DNA from: Hexactinellida sp. DTS-2022
Taxonomy: Eukaryota > Porifera > Hexactinellida
NCBI GenBank assembly: GCA_028753945.1
Contig: JAPNXP010000010.1
Coordinates: 4,715,042-4,779,041, forward strand
Reading direction: 5' to 3'
Length of the DNA: 64,000 bases
Shown here: positions 46,991 to 57,457 of the stretch, in pieces
Layout of the letters: every line of letters begins with the position of its first letter
Numbering within the stretch: the first letter of the stretch is position 1
The notes under the pieces: generated by a model
Databases searched by the model: none
Told to the model about the DNA's origin: nothing
Seen by the model: the letters and a program-made list of their open reading frames with translations, nothing else
Program-made: the position numbers and the translations under genes

Positions 46991-47110
46991 AGTCTGTAAC
47001 GAACGAACCTTTTTCTAAACGAACGAATATTCGAAAAGAATTTAATGCTTTGGATGACTAAGCATTAAATTCATTTCAAGACACAAAATAAAATGGAAAA
47101 TAGGTATTCG

Positions 47111-47694
47111 CGTGACCTACGTTATAATAAGGCCTATTCAGTGTTATCAAAATGTGGACTATGGATACTGTCTAAGGCCATTGTAAAATAAAGGGCACTT
47201 CTTTATCTCAATTATTAGTAATGGTAGCCTGAATATGTTTTGTAACTATATGGGAACATCCGAATATGATATATAGAACCTTTCAGAATTGAAATATGTC
47301 ATCATTTGATGACGTAATCGTCAATTTTCGTTCGAATTATCAGGTTTTTAAAGCCCTGTTTTAACAGAGTTAAACACGTTATATATGTTCAACATTGGTA
47401 CATGATGATACCCAGACCTAGTGAAATAAAATATATCAAAATTATGATGGGAATGTTGACACATTCCTCGGTTGTCAGGCAAATGTATATTTCCTAAAAT
47501 GAGCCATAACACCAAAAATGTGATTGTTATGTAAACTAGACTACGTCTCATCTATCCGCAATAGGTGACTTCCTATTCATCGATAGTACATTTTCTATGC
47601 CTTACTTTGATACTTTTTGAGTTTATGAGATAATTAACTCGTATCCGTAAATGGTACTGAGCTCATAAACTCAAAAAGTATCAAAATTTGTGCT
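47111..47694 (+). mobile_element. Half foldback (one arm plus loop) of the 41.3 kb family
   Basis: Starts CGTGACCTACGTTATAATAA, closely matching 41344 onward, through the loop to TCAAAAAGTATC, then breaks into array-type sequence. It lacks the second arm and the 42.28 kb nested MITE. Confidence 0.85.
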
Positions 47695-48535
47695 CTTAGT
47701 TAATAAATTAAGAGTCTAAATTTTCTCTGTTCTGTGGATGATCTACGGAAGGATAATAATATACCAAGGCACTAAGATTAGAACTGGGCCACAAGATTAG
47801 AACTGGGCCACTATACTATAGTATAGTCGGCACAATAAAAAATCCAAAATTTCAGCCTGTGCCGACGCATGTTCCTTTGGAGGCACTATATTTAGTTGGT
47901 TGGTTAATTGATAGTGCCTCCAAAGGAAAATGCTTTCTGCACAGCTGCAATTTTGGATTTTTCTTTAGAAATGTAATCATGACTATGAAGGTGTTAAACC
48001 ATTTCAGAAAGGTGTTTCGGAAGGCAACGATCCTTAGTGAGTTAGAAGTTTAGTTTTAGCTCACTTCATTTCAAAGATATTCAAGTTTCAGTAGAATATA
48101 AAAAGTGATGAGTCAACAATTTTTATGTGCGTGTTGGGTGTTCACCCAACACCAATCAATACGTTAGAAATATCGAAAACACAAAATTGTAAAAACACAT
48201 TTTTTTGACGATGTAATCATTACCTCAAGGTGTCAAGACCCATTTGTAGAGGTGTTGATGGCATAAGGATCAATTGATAAATTGTAAGTTTGTTTCTATC
48301 TTGTATCATCTCTGAGATTAATGTTATTTACCAAATTTGTTTAAATAATTATTAAATTGATTAATAATTAACACCTATTTCAATGTCAACTTAAATTTAT
48401 TATGATTACTTATTTGACCACTAACCAAGGCAGTAAGATTAGAATTGGGCCACTATACTATAGTATAGTCGGCACAGTAAAAGGCAGTCATTTCAATACT
48501 GGGCCACTATACTATAGTATAGTCGGCACAGTATT
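47695..48535. repeat. Solo array unit with palindrome and TATA-core repeats
   Basis: Array-family blocks (CTCTGTTCTGTGGATGA, ATCATGACTATGAAGGTG, GATGTAATCATTACCTCAAG). Palindrome at 47842-47957; TATA-core repeats near 47803, 48446 and 48497. Confidence 0.8.
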
Positions 48536-48543
48536 ATTTAATA

Positions 48544-49290
48544 CTAGCGCGCTTCGCTTGCTAGGTCGCTTTGCGGCAGAACACAACCACACACACCAAC
48601 CGCTTCGCGGTTGGTGTGTGGTTTATATATTTCTAACATTGGTTATAAAGCGTATATAGGCCTTAATAGTCAAATTTAACAATGTGAAATTTTAGTGATG
48701 ACGTCATCACGCGACAATGAGTAAGCATAGTGGCAATCTGGTGTGACCACCATGACCGCATCATTAATGTGCATGTTCTATTAAATCTTCAGATTTTTAT
48801 CTCTTAGAGGGCGGGAATTAAGTGAATTTTCAGGGTTCACGAAAGGTGACAATGACGTCATAACCAGTGGTGTCCTGCTGTGGGAGCGGAAGGAGCGCGG
48901 CTCCCATAGTGTTTCTGATTGTGGGATCGCCGCTCCCTTACTAAATCAATAGCTTAGAGGTATATGGGATTTAAATCACTTCGTTAAAAGCGGAATTTCG
49001 TTAATTCCATTTCGGTGTAACGAAAGTTTTAATAATGTAATATGATAGAAAATTTCCCGACCATTGAATGACTTCGTTATAAGCAGGTACTTCGACTGTA
49101 CTAGTGGTTTGGTATTTTGTGAGTAATTTCATTTACTTGTCAATTTATTCAATATTTGGAATCACACTACCGCTCCCATAGTTATGAATTGAGCAGAGCA
49201 CCACTGGTCATAACTTGTCGAGGTGTGAGAAATTTTTAGTGGAAACCTCAACTTGTTGGCGGGTGCCAAAAGTTACCCACATATGCCAAA
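48544..49290 (-). mobile_element. Helitron-like dispersed element, copy C (inverted)
   Basis: Begins with inverted CTAGCGCGCTTCGCTTGCTAG and a strong hairpin (ACCAACCGCTTCGCGGTTGG), continuing with GATGACGTCATCA and GAGATAAAAATC-family sequence to ATGCCAAAA at about 49290. Interrupted by a hAT MITE at 48865-49206. Confidence 0.5.
48865..49206. mobile_element. hAT MITE, TSD GTCATAAC, carrying a pogo-type piece
   Basis: TIRs CAGTGGTGTCCTGCT / CAGTGGTGCTCTGCT; exact octamers at 48857-48864 and 49207-49214. 7.5 and 58.4 kb show the uninserted GACGTCATAAC site (inverted). Inside, 48940-49110 matches the CGTTATAACGAA MITE. Confidence 0.92.
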
Positions 49291-49340
49291 ACTCACTTTT
49301 CTTCGACACCGTTTTACACCATCCCATAATAGCCTGCCTC

Positions 49341-49445
49341 ATGTATAGATGTGTATACGCCATCTTTGCACCAAGCCACCCCATAGTCTACATAGGACAA
49401 ACAGGAGCAACATCTCGAACCCTAAATCAGCGTCCGGCGGGATAA
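49341..49445 (+). pseudogene. GIY-YIG nuclease N-terminal fragment
   Basis: Encodes CVYAIFAPSHPIVYIGQTG followed by TSRTLNQR, then a stop. The V-Y and Y-I-G motifs are ten residues apart, as in GIY-YIG nucleases, and QTG plus the downstream Arg fit the family start. The later catalytic Glu and Asn regions are missing. Possible sources are a Penelope-like element, another mobile element or a host nuclease. It abuts the inner end of Helitron-like copy C, so capture is possible. Confidence 0.55.
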
Positions 49446-49989
49446 GACGTACCAATTTCTATTCCCAAGTAAATAAAATGTATGTATTTTCATTCGGTTA
49501 GTACATACTCAAAAAAAGTATCAGTAGAACTGTTATTATTTGGTTTAAGTGAGTAGGTGACAACTAAAACACTTTAATCATATCGTTAAGTATGTTATAT
49601 ACGTACTTGTATAACATACATCGTATTCAATCATTGAACAAGTTAGTATTTCGACTTGTGGATTAATCATACTGATATGAGATGAGGCCACACACTAGTA
49701 TGAAGACTAGTCGTTCTAGTCGACCTTAAATCATAGGGATGATATGTGAGTGGTTTCGTCCCATTGCAGGGACTCATCAGGAGGGTAACCCTCGACCACC
49801 ATGCGTACTACCGGACCTGGCCATCATGCCAGTCCCGTACTGCCCATGTGTCCTTCCACATGGTACCAGTCGTATTGCCGGACCAAGCCTACAGACTTAC
49901 TCATGTAGTGTCCCGTACTGCCACCTACTGCCTTTCCCAAGGACAGTACTCCTAAAGACTACAGTATAAGTGATATCTATAACAAATTT
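49446..49989. repeat. Unique AT-rich stretch, then the intact ~300 bp interspersed repeat
   Basis: 49446-49660 shows nothing. 49666-49965 is the uninterrupted, reverse-oriented copy of the repeat at 45.5-47.0 kb. Its frames are short and unconvincing; origin unknown (SINE-like size, no A/B boxes identified). Confidence 0.6.
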
Positions 49990-50353
49990 CAGACATGGGG
50001 TCAAGCCCTTTCAAAAGGGCTTAAGTCCAAGCTCATCCCTTATCAGAAGGGCTTAAGCCCAAGCCCTTTTTCTAAGCCTTTTTGAAAAAGGGCTTAAGTC
50101 CAAGCTCCAGCCCTTAATAAAGGGCTTAAGTCCGGGATTAAGTATTTTACTTTAGAAATCCATACCGTATTTTATTGAATAAGTGCCTTAAAAAGGGCTT
50201 AAAAGGGCTTGAAGCTCATCTATAAAGGGCTTAAGTCCAAGTCCGGACTTAAGCCCTTTAATTAAAGGAGGGCTTAAGTCCGGATTTAAGCCCTCTCAAA
50301 AATGGGCTTAAGTCCAAAGGGCTTAAGCCCTTTGGGGCTTGACCCCATGCCTG
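49990..50353. mobile_element. MITE, TIR CAG(A/G)CATGGGGTCAAGCCC, GGGCTTAAGTCC interior
   Basis: TIRs of 19 bp with one difference; the interior is about twenty copies of self-complementary AAGGGCTTAAG(T/C)CC. ATAACAA lies close to both ends, offset by a few bases on the left, suggesting a degraded 7-8 bp duplication (hAT-like). Confidence 0.75.
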
Positions 50354-50418
50354 ATAACAATACGGATAAGACGTACCTCGGTTAGCACGTACTTTTTCTA
50401 GTCTCCCAAGGTGGTACG

Positions 50419-50583
50419 CAGGGCCAAATTAAGATCTTCGCAGGCCCTAGGCACTTTGAGGATACCAGGCAACAATTAGGCACCAAATTTTTCGTAGGCC
50501 CTAAATTTTTCGTTCGTATGTCCCAGATTTTTCGTAGGCCCTAGGCACAGTGCCTACTGTGCCTATTGGATAATTCGGCCCTG
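50419..50583. mobile_element. hAT-like MITE, TIR CAGGGCC(A/G)AATTA
   Basis: Ends CAGGGCCAAATTAAGATC and inverse CAGGGCCGAATTATCC. The interior repeats TTTTTCGTAGGCCCTA. Flanks share only GTGG, so the target duplication is degraded. Confidence 0.6.
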
Positions 50584-50987
50584 AGTGGACCATGGGTCAT
50601 GGGTCAGATGGGTAAACTAAATCGATGGGTCTGATGGGTCATATGTCACGGCTATGTGACCCATGACCCATGACCCATTTGGAATTTCGATGTTCGTCCA
50701 ATTATAGTACGAATTAAATTAACCCAGAAACATTACAGGGTATTTATTTGGTATTAGAAGTCTAACAAAATTAAATCATTGACAAGCATCATACATTTAT
50801 TATAAGTCGGATTGTGTTACATAATGCTTAGATATTTAAAATTAGATATTTAAAAAGGTCAATGGGAACACGATAGGTCAAAGCGTTACTTGATGGGTCA
50901 ATGGGTCGGTCACTCGATGGGTCATGGGTCACAAATTCAATCGGTCAGATGGGTCATGGGTCACCAATGTTGACCCATGGTACACTC
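50583..50987. mobile_element. MITE with ATGGGTC minisatellite ends
   Basis: Inverted ends GAGTG(G/T)ACCATGGGTCA; both sides consist of ATGGGTCATGGGTCA words, with a unique AT-rich core at 50690-50865. Its left tip touches the previous element. Confidence 0.6.
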
Positions 50988-51057
50988 TGGTTAACGGCCG
51001 CTGTGCGGCCTTACTTCTCACATTTTCTACCATGAAAATGGTAGAAAGGGACGTTTT

Positions 51058-51510
51058 AATTTTGAATTTTCATTAATTTGTTTACCTATTTGTGTAAACA
51101 ACAACAACAACTATTCATATTTTAATTTTATAAACGCGAAATTCGTGTTCAGCATACTTGTTAACCTATAATACCCGTTGAAAGCTAACATCCAGGTCGA
51201 TTTTGAATTTTCATTAATTTCTTTACCTATTTTGTGTAAACAACAACAAAAAATATTCATATTAGAAATTTTTAAACACGAAATTCGTGTTCAGCATACT
51301 TGTTTACCTATAATACCTGTTGAAAGCTAACTTCTAGGTTGATTTTGAATTTTCATTAATTTGTTTACCTATTTTGTGAATTGTGTAACAACAACAATAA
51401 ATTTTCATATTATAAATTTGTAAATGCGAAATTCGTGTTCAGCATACTTGTTTACCTATTATAAAATTGTTTACCTAATATAACATTTTTACCAATTATA
51501 ACATTTGAAA
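51058..51510. repeat. Tandem repeat, ~145 bp unit, about three copies
   Basis: Units start TTTGAATTTTCATTAATTT near 51060, 51202 and 51346, and contain AACAACAACAA and GAAATTCGTGTTCAGCATAC. Related to the inverted-repeat family of 25 and 35 kb. Confidence 0.85.
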
Positions 51511-51572
51511 GTTAGTTTATATCTCATATATAAATGCGGTTTCTATTCCCCCATCACTTTAATACAATCCGG

Positions 51573-51625
51573 ACAAACAAACAAACAAACAAACAAACAA
51601 ACAAACAAACAAACACACACACAAA
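51573..51625. repeat. (ACAA)n/(CA)n microsatellite
   Basis: About ten ACAA units followed by CA units, in the same GCGGTTTCTATTCCCCC...CAATCGAG context as the module upstream of the ankyrin gene. Confidence 0.9.
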
Positions 51626-52054
51626 CAACAATCGAGATTTAATAATATAGATTATAATATTTGCTCATATAAATATTAACTATGTCGTTCAAATAATGAG
51701 ATAATGATAATGAGGTGTCGCCCGTCCGCATCCTTAGATAGACTTCGTGCAGAGCTGAAACAATATTATCATTAATTAATGATTTATCTTAGCCTAATAG
51801 CCCTTGGCATAGCCTACTATACTCAGGCCTGACAGTAAAACACCATGGATTAAAAAGAAGTCATATTTAAAATAACATAAAATTGAGTGCCATGTAACTA
51901 GTTCTAGATTTAACATTATTCTACTGATGACAATCGGTATTCTACAATTAACAAAGGAAATAAACATAGTAAACCAATAATCAACTGATATTTTCACCAC
52001 ACAGAGCCAATACACTACGAATATACTACTTGACACGAATCGTTAATTAACATA
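51626..52054. other. No gene; 3' flank of the THAP transposase gene
   Basis: AT-rich sequence downstream of the transposase stop. No inverted match to the opposite flank was found by eye, so transposon termini are not defined. Confidence 0.5.
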
Positions 52055-54943
52055 TTATTGAACTTTAAACTTCTTTAATTTACGGCTATCTTCACGAGAA
52101 GCTACTTGTGAGTTAAAATTCTTAACTAAGTTAGAGATAAGGCAGTTTGAAGCCACTGAAACTAATTTCCGTAACACTTCCCAACCATCAGAATTGCAAA
52201 GCAAGCATCTGTTACGCCATGTTTCGCTCGAGGTATCTTCAACGGTTCTAATTGACAATTCTATTAGAATCGCGCGAGGTTTTCCACTGACAAACTGTGT
52301 CCAGATATCGACATCCTGTTTCAATGTTATTACAATCCGCCAAACAGTGATGATAGAATCTAAGACTGGATCTGATGGCCACTTCAAAGAACCCCGGTCC
52401 AAGATTTCAATAAGCTTGTATTTTATAGATTCCTCTGGATCGAATAACAGATCTCTGTCAGCGGTTAGGAAATCTAAACAGAGTCGGCAATTCTGAAACT
52501 TCTGACTCTTGAAAAATTGATGGACACAGTAACCTGCAATAAAAGCCAAAGATTGGATGGTCTCATTGGCAAGAATGACAGTAAACATATCTTGTAACTT
52601 TGAAAGAAATGGATTTAGGTCGGTATGAGAATCATTGTTGGCTTCGTCTGAGGTAAATGATTTGAAGAAAGATTTTAAATTAGATTCTTTACAAGGCTGT
52701 TGTGAAAATAGCTTCAGGATGCTAGAGACTTTGAGTCGGCGTTCTGTTTCGAGAATCTGACTAAAGGAAACATGATAATTTGAGCCAGACATCATTCTAT
52801 ACAATCCGAAGTGGTGTTCTAGCGGATCTGTTTGTAAGAAATAAGTAAGTACGTAAGAAAATTCACATTGAGAAGTTAAATGGTTGACTAGAATTGGTAG
52901 CGCTTCACAAGTATGTTTGAAGGAAGTGAAAGTCTGTGGACTCAATTTGCCATGTTTTCCGGGTAATGATCTCCAGGCAGTGAGCCAGTTAACAATGCAA
53001 TTAATGAGCTCAAATCTAGAATCATTAAAGACTAGTTGTTTGGAATATTCGTCATTCAAACGTTTGTCTTTGTTCGGCCGATTAACATTAAACAATTTCC
53101 AGACCTTAACGATGATATCGATGAATTCAGCGGTATGGTTTTTGAAACGTTCGAGGCGAGGTTCGTTGCAAATCTTGAGGGCTGCGCTGGTAGAGTCGTC
53201 GAAAATGCGGAGAGCTAATTTAACATTTTGGCGCTCTAACTTCGAAGGCCAACATGCTTTGGCTGTGAGACGCGGTGCAAGTTTTGCAATGCTGTTCTGC
53301 TCTATCCTATAAATCTGACGAATATCAGTGAAGGAGGCAGTCTGTAGGTTTAGAGGATATCGAGTGTAAGTTGGCAGAAAATCTTCGAGCTTTGGGTAGA
53401 TAAAAGTCTGATTCTCATTTTTCAAATTTAGCCAATTGTTACGAATTGTCTTTACTATATGCACAAAATCAAACATAAGAATAAGTGATTTATTTGCACA
53501 AAGAGGATGAGGGACCAATGGTTGCAATGTTTTCTGATCCGAAGAGAATAGCTTAAAAAGAGATACATTTAGAGGATAGTTGTCTGTGCATAAGACCTGA
53601 ACTGAAAGTCCACAACGTTCAATGTCAGCAATTACCTGCACAATGATGGGATAAATATCTCTAGCACTAGTTGTAGAGAGTGGGACTAAACGTACAACAG
53701 TTGACCATTTTTTGTGTAAACTAGAAGCCATTATCGCAAAAACTGTTCTAATGGGATCTTCAGGGTTAACACAGGAACCAATGATTCGCCCACCCTTGTA
53801 GGAAACATCGGATGTTACGTGAATTTCGTCCATTTGAACGATTATATTTCTCTCTTGGGGAGAAAAGTTTGCAGTTGCCTGATTTAGGTAACTTATGTAG
53901 TCACTCTCTAACCCAATTGAGGAATACAGTTTCTCAAGTGTATGGAAATGAGGGAGAGCTAAACATTCGAGAGATTGTAGATAATTATAGCAACTTGGAG
54001 ATACGAGATGGGATTTCAGCGCCAAAACTTGGGTAAGGATGTTATATCTTCTTCGGTTTTTTGGTATAGTTGCATTTTCGACTTGACATACGATAAACTG
54101 GAGTCGAGCTAGCGTGGAAGTATCATTGGAAGTATAATTTTTGTCAAAAGATCCTGAGATACCCTCTTCAAGCTTAATAATTGCTTTGTTAATGTATTTG
54201 CAAGCTTTCGTAATGTGCAACTGGACAGAGTTAGAGGAAGAGAGAACTTTAGATTCATTAAAAATTTCACTGAGTAGAAGTTCAATTTGTCTTATGTCAT
54301 TTATCGCGGTTAAGGATAGTGTTACAGGTTCTTCACCATGGTATGCTGTTACATTTAGAGTTGAATCGATAGTCAAAGAAGAACTAACTGAAATTTGTCG
54401 ATGTGTTTTAGAAAGTGATATGAAATGGAGTTCATCATCAGTTGGACACCAAGATAACCAATTAGAAGGAATATTTTGTGTAGATAACTTCAGTTTCAAT
54501 TCAATCAAAGTTTTAACACTATTTCTTTCTGTGTCTTCCATGTGTGAAGTGCGGCTAAGTTGTATTACCTTCGTAAATTGTTCTGCCTCCTTAGCCTCGA
54601 GGGATAAACGATGCATAGGAACTGGTGCTGAATAGTAAGAAGGGCAACCAGGTAGAATAGATGGAACAGCTCCAGTGCGTAATTTGGGATGACCTCGAGG
54701 TATTTCTTGAAATGTGCCATCAGGATTCGGTACTTTATATACACGTTCTATGTCTTCTTCCCGGAAATGATTAACACAAACGAATATATGTTTAAGGTCA
54801 GTTACGTTCTCTCGGTGAAGAGCTTTTATCCACTCTTGGCGTAATTCAGGGGGCTTGGAAGGAATTATAAACACTGGAACATAAGGATCTTTACTAGGGT
54901 AATAATTACTCGTACAATTCGGTGCAGAACACTTGTTCGGCAT
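52055..54943 (-). CDS. THAP-domain P-element-type transposase (THAP9-like)
   Basis: 962 residues from the ATG at 54943, uninterrupted; the six bases upstream lack an ATG. The N-terminal THAP zinc finger is complete: Cys 5 and Cys 10 (CSAPNC), Trp 38, Cys 56 and His 59 (CVNH), and AVPSILP near 92-98. This domain binds the transposon ends. The rest follows P-element transposases with an RNase H-like fold split by an insertion: MDEIHVTSDVSYKGG with Asp about 372, CTDNYPLN with Asp about 454, DFVHIVKTIRNNW near 492-504, and TDPLEHHFG with Glu about 709, giving a plausible D-D-E triad. Full-length for the family, so either a potentially active element or a domesticated gene like THAP9. No TIRs or 8-bp duplication recognised. 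Intronless. Confidence 0.92.
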   Translation of the reverse strand: MPNKCSAPNCTSNYYPSKDPYVPVFIIPSKPPELRQEWIKALHRENVTDLKHIFVCVNHFREEDIERVYKVPNPDGTFQEIPRGHPKLRTGAVPSILPGCPSYYSAPVPMHRLSLEAKEAEQFTKVIQLSRTSHMEDTERNSVKTLIELKLKLSTQNIPSNWLSWCPTDDELHFISLSKTHRQISVSSSLTIDSTLNVTAYHGEEPVTLSLTAINDIRQIELLLSEIFNESKVLSSSNSVQLHITKACKYINKAIIKLEEGISGSFDKNYTSNDTSTLARLQFIVCQVENATIPKNRRRYNILTQVLALKSHLVSPSCYNYLQSLECLALPHFHTLEKLYSSIGLESDYISYLNQATANFSPQERNIIVQMDEIHVTSDVSYKGGRIIGSCVNPEDPIRTVFAIMASSLHKKWSTVVRLVPLSTTSARDIYPIIVQVIADIERCGLSVQVLCTDNYPLNVSLFKLFSSDQKTLQPLVPHPLCANKSLILMFDFVHIVKTIRNNWLNLKNENQTFIYPKLEDFLPTYTRYPLNLQTASFTDIRQIYRIEQNSIAKLAPRLTAKACWPSKLERQNVKLALRIFDDSTSAALKICNEPRLERFKNHTAEFIDIIVKVWKLFNVNRPNKDKRLNDEYSKQLVFNDSRFELINCIVNWLTAWRSLPGKHGKLSPQTFTSFKHTCEALPILVNHLTSQCEFSYVLTYFLQTDPLEHHFGLYRMMSGSNYHVSFSQILETERRLKVSSILKLFSQQPCKESNLKSFFKSFTSDEANNDSHTDLNPFLSKLQDMFTVILANETIQSLAFIAGYCVHQFFKSQKFQNCRLCLDFLTADRDLLFDPEESIKYKLIEILDRGSLKWPSDPVLDSIITVWRIVITLKQDVDIWTQFVSGKPRAILIELSIRTVEDTSSETWRNRCLLCNSDGWEVLRKLVSVASNCLISNLVKNFNSQVASREDSRKLKKFKVQ

Positions 54944-55355
54944 AGTCAAGCAGCTAGCAATAAAATAATGGGATAAATTCGCTAATTACAGAATGTAGTT
55001 ACTATTAGTATATATTTATTGAATAAGGGACATAAATTAAACATTTAGAAAAACAGATTCAAGTCTAATTGGCATAGAATTAAAGAAATAGGACATTATT
55101 TGACTACATTATTGACAAGAATATCAAGATTAGGGGTGCACTAAAATATTTTTAGTCATTCATTCTCAACCATAATGATAAAAATGGAGAGGAAAATAAA
55201 TTAAAACTCAGCAATTAGAAATGGGTAATTATGGTCAATGACTTCAAATTCAAGTCTCAAACTACAGTGGAATGTAGTTTTGTCAAAAGACACGAGTCAT
55301 AAGTATGACTTTTGCATATATATACGAACTTTCTGTGTACATGCATGTATGTACA
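54944..55355. other. No gene; upstream flank of the THAP gene
   Basis: AT-rich, would contain the promoter; no clear TATA box or inverted repeat pair was identified. Confidence 0.45.
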
Positions 55356-55507
55356 CCGAAAGTGCCATATACAACTGCAAGTCTGCAACATTACAATTTG
55401 ACTAATTCTTTAAAGTATCATTTAGAATAAACTAATTTTGATAAATGAATTCTAATCTGAGCAAGTATTTAGAAAAGCATAGCAATGATAATAAGGGGAA
55501 AGACCTT
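55356..55507 (+). repeat. Left flank of the duplicated decarboxylase segment (copy 2)
   Basis: Partner of 39514-39657, joined at GACCTT to an AAGTTT target duplication and a MITE, then to decarboxylase sequence. Confidence 0.8.
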
Positions 55508-55513
55508 AAGTTT

Positions 55514-56208
55514 AAGGAGATACAATGGAGCATTTATACAAAAATACATAAATACCATATTTAATGTATTAGCATTTCCAAATCTACATTGATATGCCAG
55601 GTTTCCGATTCTGAAAGCAAAATTCGAAATTTGTAACTATTTTGACCTTTTTCACTTCACTAAAGGTCAAAGTCACCGTCATTTTGTAAAAAAAAAAATC
55701 TCAAGATTTCCGGATAGTGACCTTTGTATAGCTCGCATATCTCAAAAAGTATAAGTCGGAGAGAAAAAAATTATCCCTCAAAAATGATCCTTGTCAGTTG
55801 TTCTTGAAATTATGCCGTGTCGATTTTCAACTTTAATACAAAGTTATAGAGTTAATAATTATATAATGCCAAATTTCTGATAAAATCGAGTGATTATTTG
55901 AAAATCTATAGAAAAAAAGAATCAAATCGATATCGCAAATTCTGTGTGGCATAATCCCTTGTACTAATGTAGTAGAGTGAAACTTGCACTATAACAGAAC
56001 TTGCGCCTAATAGAGTAAATAGCTAGAATTTATATTGACTAGTATGGATTCACTATTAGGCTATTTTAAACTAACAATATCTAATTCAAATTTCCATTTT
56101 AGAGAATTGTGACAATACTGTAATTTGTTCCTATCAAAAAGTCATGTCTAAAAACGCAATAAAAATTGGGGGTTATCGGGTGTCGAAAATGCTCCATTGT
56201 ATCTCCTT
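55514..56208. mobile_element. MITE with TIR AAGGAGATACAATGGAGC, 6-bp TSD AAGTTT
   Basis: 695 bp; inverted ends of about 21 bp and AAGTTT at 55508-55513 and 56209-56214. No coding capacity. Inserted at or near the 5' border of the decarboxylase reading frame. Superfamily unknown. Confidence 0.85.
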
Positions 56209-57368
56209 AAGTTTGACATTGGCTTCCCAATGAATCTAAAAGGACACGACGTACACGGTTATGCCAAGAGTAAACTAACAGAGTCAATGCCATTCCTACT
56301 ACACTACGGGAATCCGTTGTTAGCAGATCCTTTCTGGACAGCTCAGTGCATGGAGGAGGAGAAAGCCCTGATAGAGCAGCTGATCGCTCCGTGGGGGGGT
56401 ACACGGGATAACACGTGGGGCTACATAGCTAGTGGAGGCAGTGAGAGCAACTTGATAGCGATAAAATTAGCTTTGAAACAATTCAAGCCACAAAAACCTA
56501 TACTTCTCTTCTCAACTGAAACACACCATTCCATTATAAAGTTCCTAGATCTATGTGAGCACTCATTTTCTGCCTGTGTTAAGGTGCCCACTTACGCTAA
56601 CGGAGAAATATCGCACACGCAGATACAGAACATTCTAGAACACGTTTATTCCCCGGGCACTCCCGTGGTTGTAATTGCCACGCTAGGCACTACTATGAAG
56701 GGAGCCTCGGACGACATCCCGCGGGTGAGGGAGGCGCTGCTGGGAATGGGCGTGGAGAGAGACAAGCTTTTCATCCACGCGGACGCAGCGCTGAGTGGCG
56801 GCTTCTGGTACCTGGACAAGGGACACTACCCGTACCAGCTGGGCACGGAGATCAGCTCCCTCGCCATCAGCGGGTACAAGTGGTACGGGTCGGACGTGTG
56901 CAGTCTGTTCGCATTACACCAGGGGGACATTAGTTTGGGGACGCAGAAGGGAGATTATATTGAGTATATCAAGACCGCGGATCTGGGGATCAGCGGCTCG
57001 CGAAACGGGTTCCTAGCCATCAGCTGGAGAATCAGACTCCTGCAGTTCGACTGGCAGGGGGAGTACGACGCTTGTCAGGAGAGGCTGAGAGAGGTGGTGA
57101 AAGATTCGCAGAACTGGGAGTAGAGACGCTGGTTAACCCAGTCTCAATAACTGTGTGCTTCCCAGCACCTTCACAGGAGATAGTAAGCAGGTACGTGCTC
57201 GCTACACACTGTGACGACCACTTAGGAAACATAGCCCATGTGATAGTACTCCCGCATGTTACTGGAGAAGTCCTGGATGCCTTCTTCAAGGATCTGTCTC
57301 AGCAGCTGAATCTGATGAGTCTTACATTCCATAGCAACATTATGGCTGCTAGGGATCCTACCTGCTAG
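56209..57368 (+). pseudogene. Group II PLP-dependent decarboxylase (histidine/serine decarboxylase-like), frameshifted
   Basis: The frame is open through KFDIGFPMNLKGHDVHGYAK, YIASGGSESNLIAIKLAL, ETHHSIIKFLD, LFIHADAALSGGFWYLDKG and LAISGYKWYGSD. These are the PLP phosphate-binding Ser/Gly loop, the ring-stacking His, the PLP-nitrogen Asp and the Schiff-base Lys (codon 56878-56880) of the group II decarboxylase fold. Overall style resembles the bacterial/plant histidine and serine decarboxylases more than animal aromatic-amino-acid decarboxylases. One G is missing near 57091 relative to the 41.0 kb copy, ending the frame at 57123; the true C-terminus continues in another frame to TAG 57366-57368. 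The N-terminus is absent and no in-frame ATG precedes FPMNL; a MITE sits there. The 3' half is strongly GC-rich against AT-rich surroundings. Confidence 0.85.
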
Positions 57369-57457
57369 ATATCCCGTAAATATTAGAATGCTATTTCTGC
57401 TCTCAACCCAATTAATTACAACTCAATTGAAATATATAATAGCTATTCAGTAACCAG

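Noticed and set aside
49666-49965. Interspersed repeat considered as a tRNA-derived SINE
   Set aside because: No convincing A and B box pair and no A-rich or simple-repeat tail could be identified by eye.
52194-54635. Plus-strand frames of 100-164 codons opposite the THAP gene
   Set aside because: Antisense shadows of an intact, domain-bearing frame.
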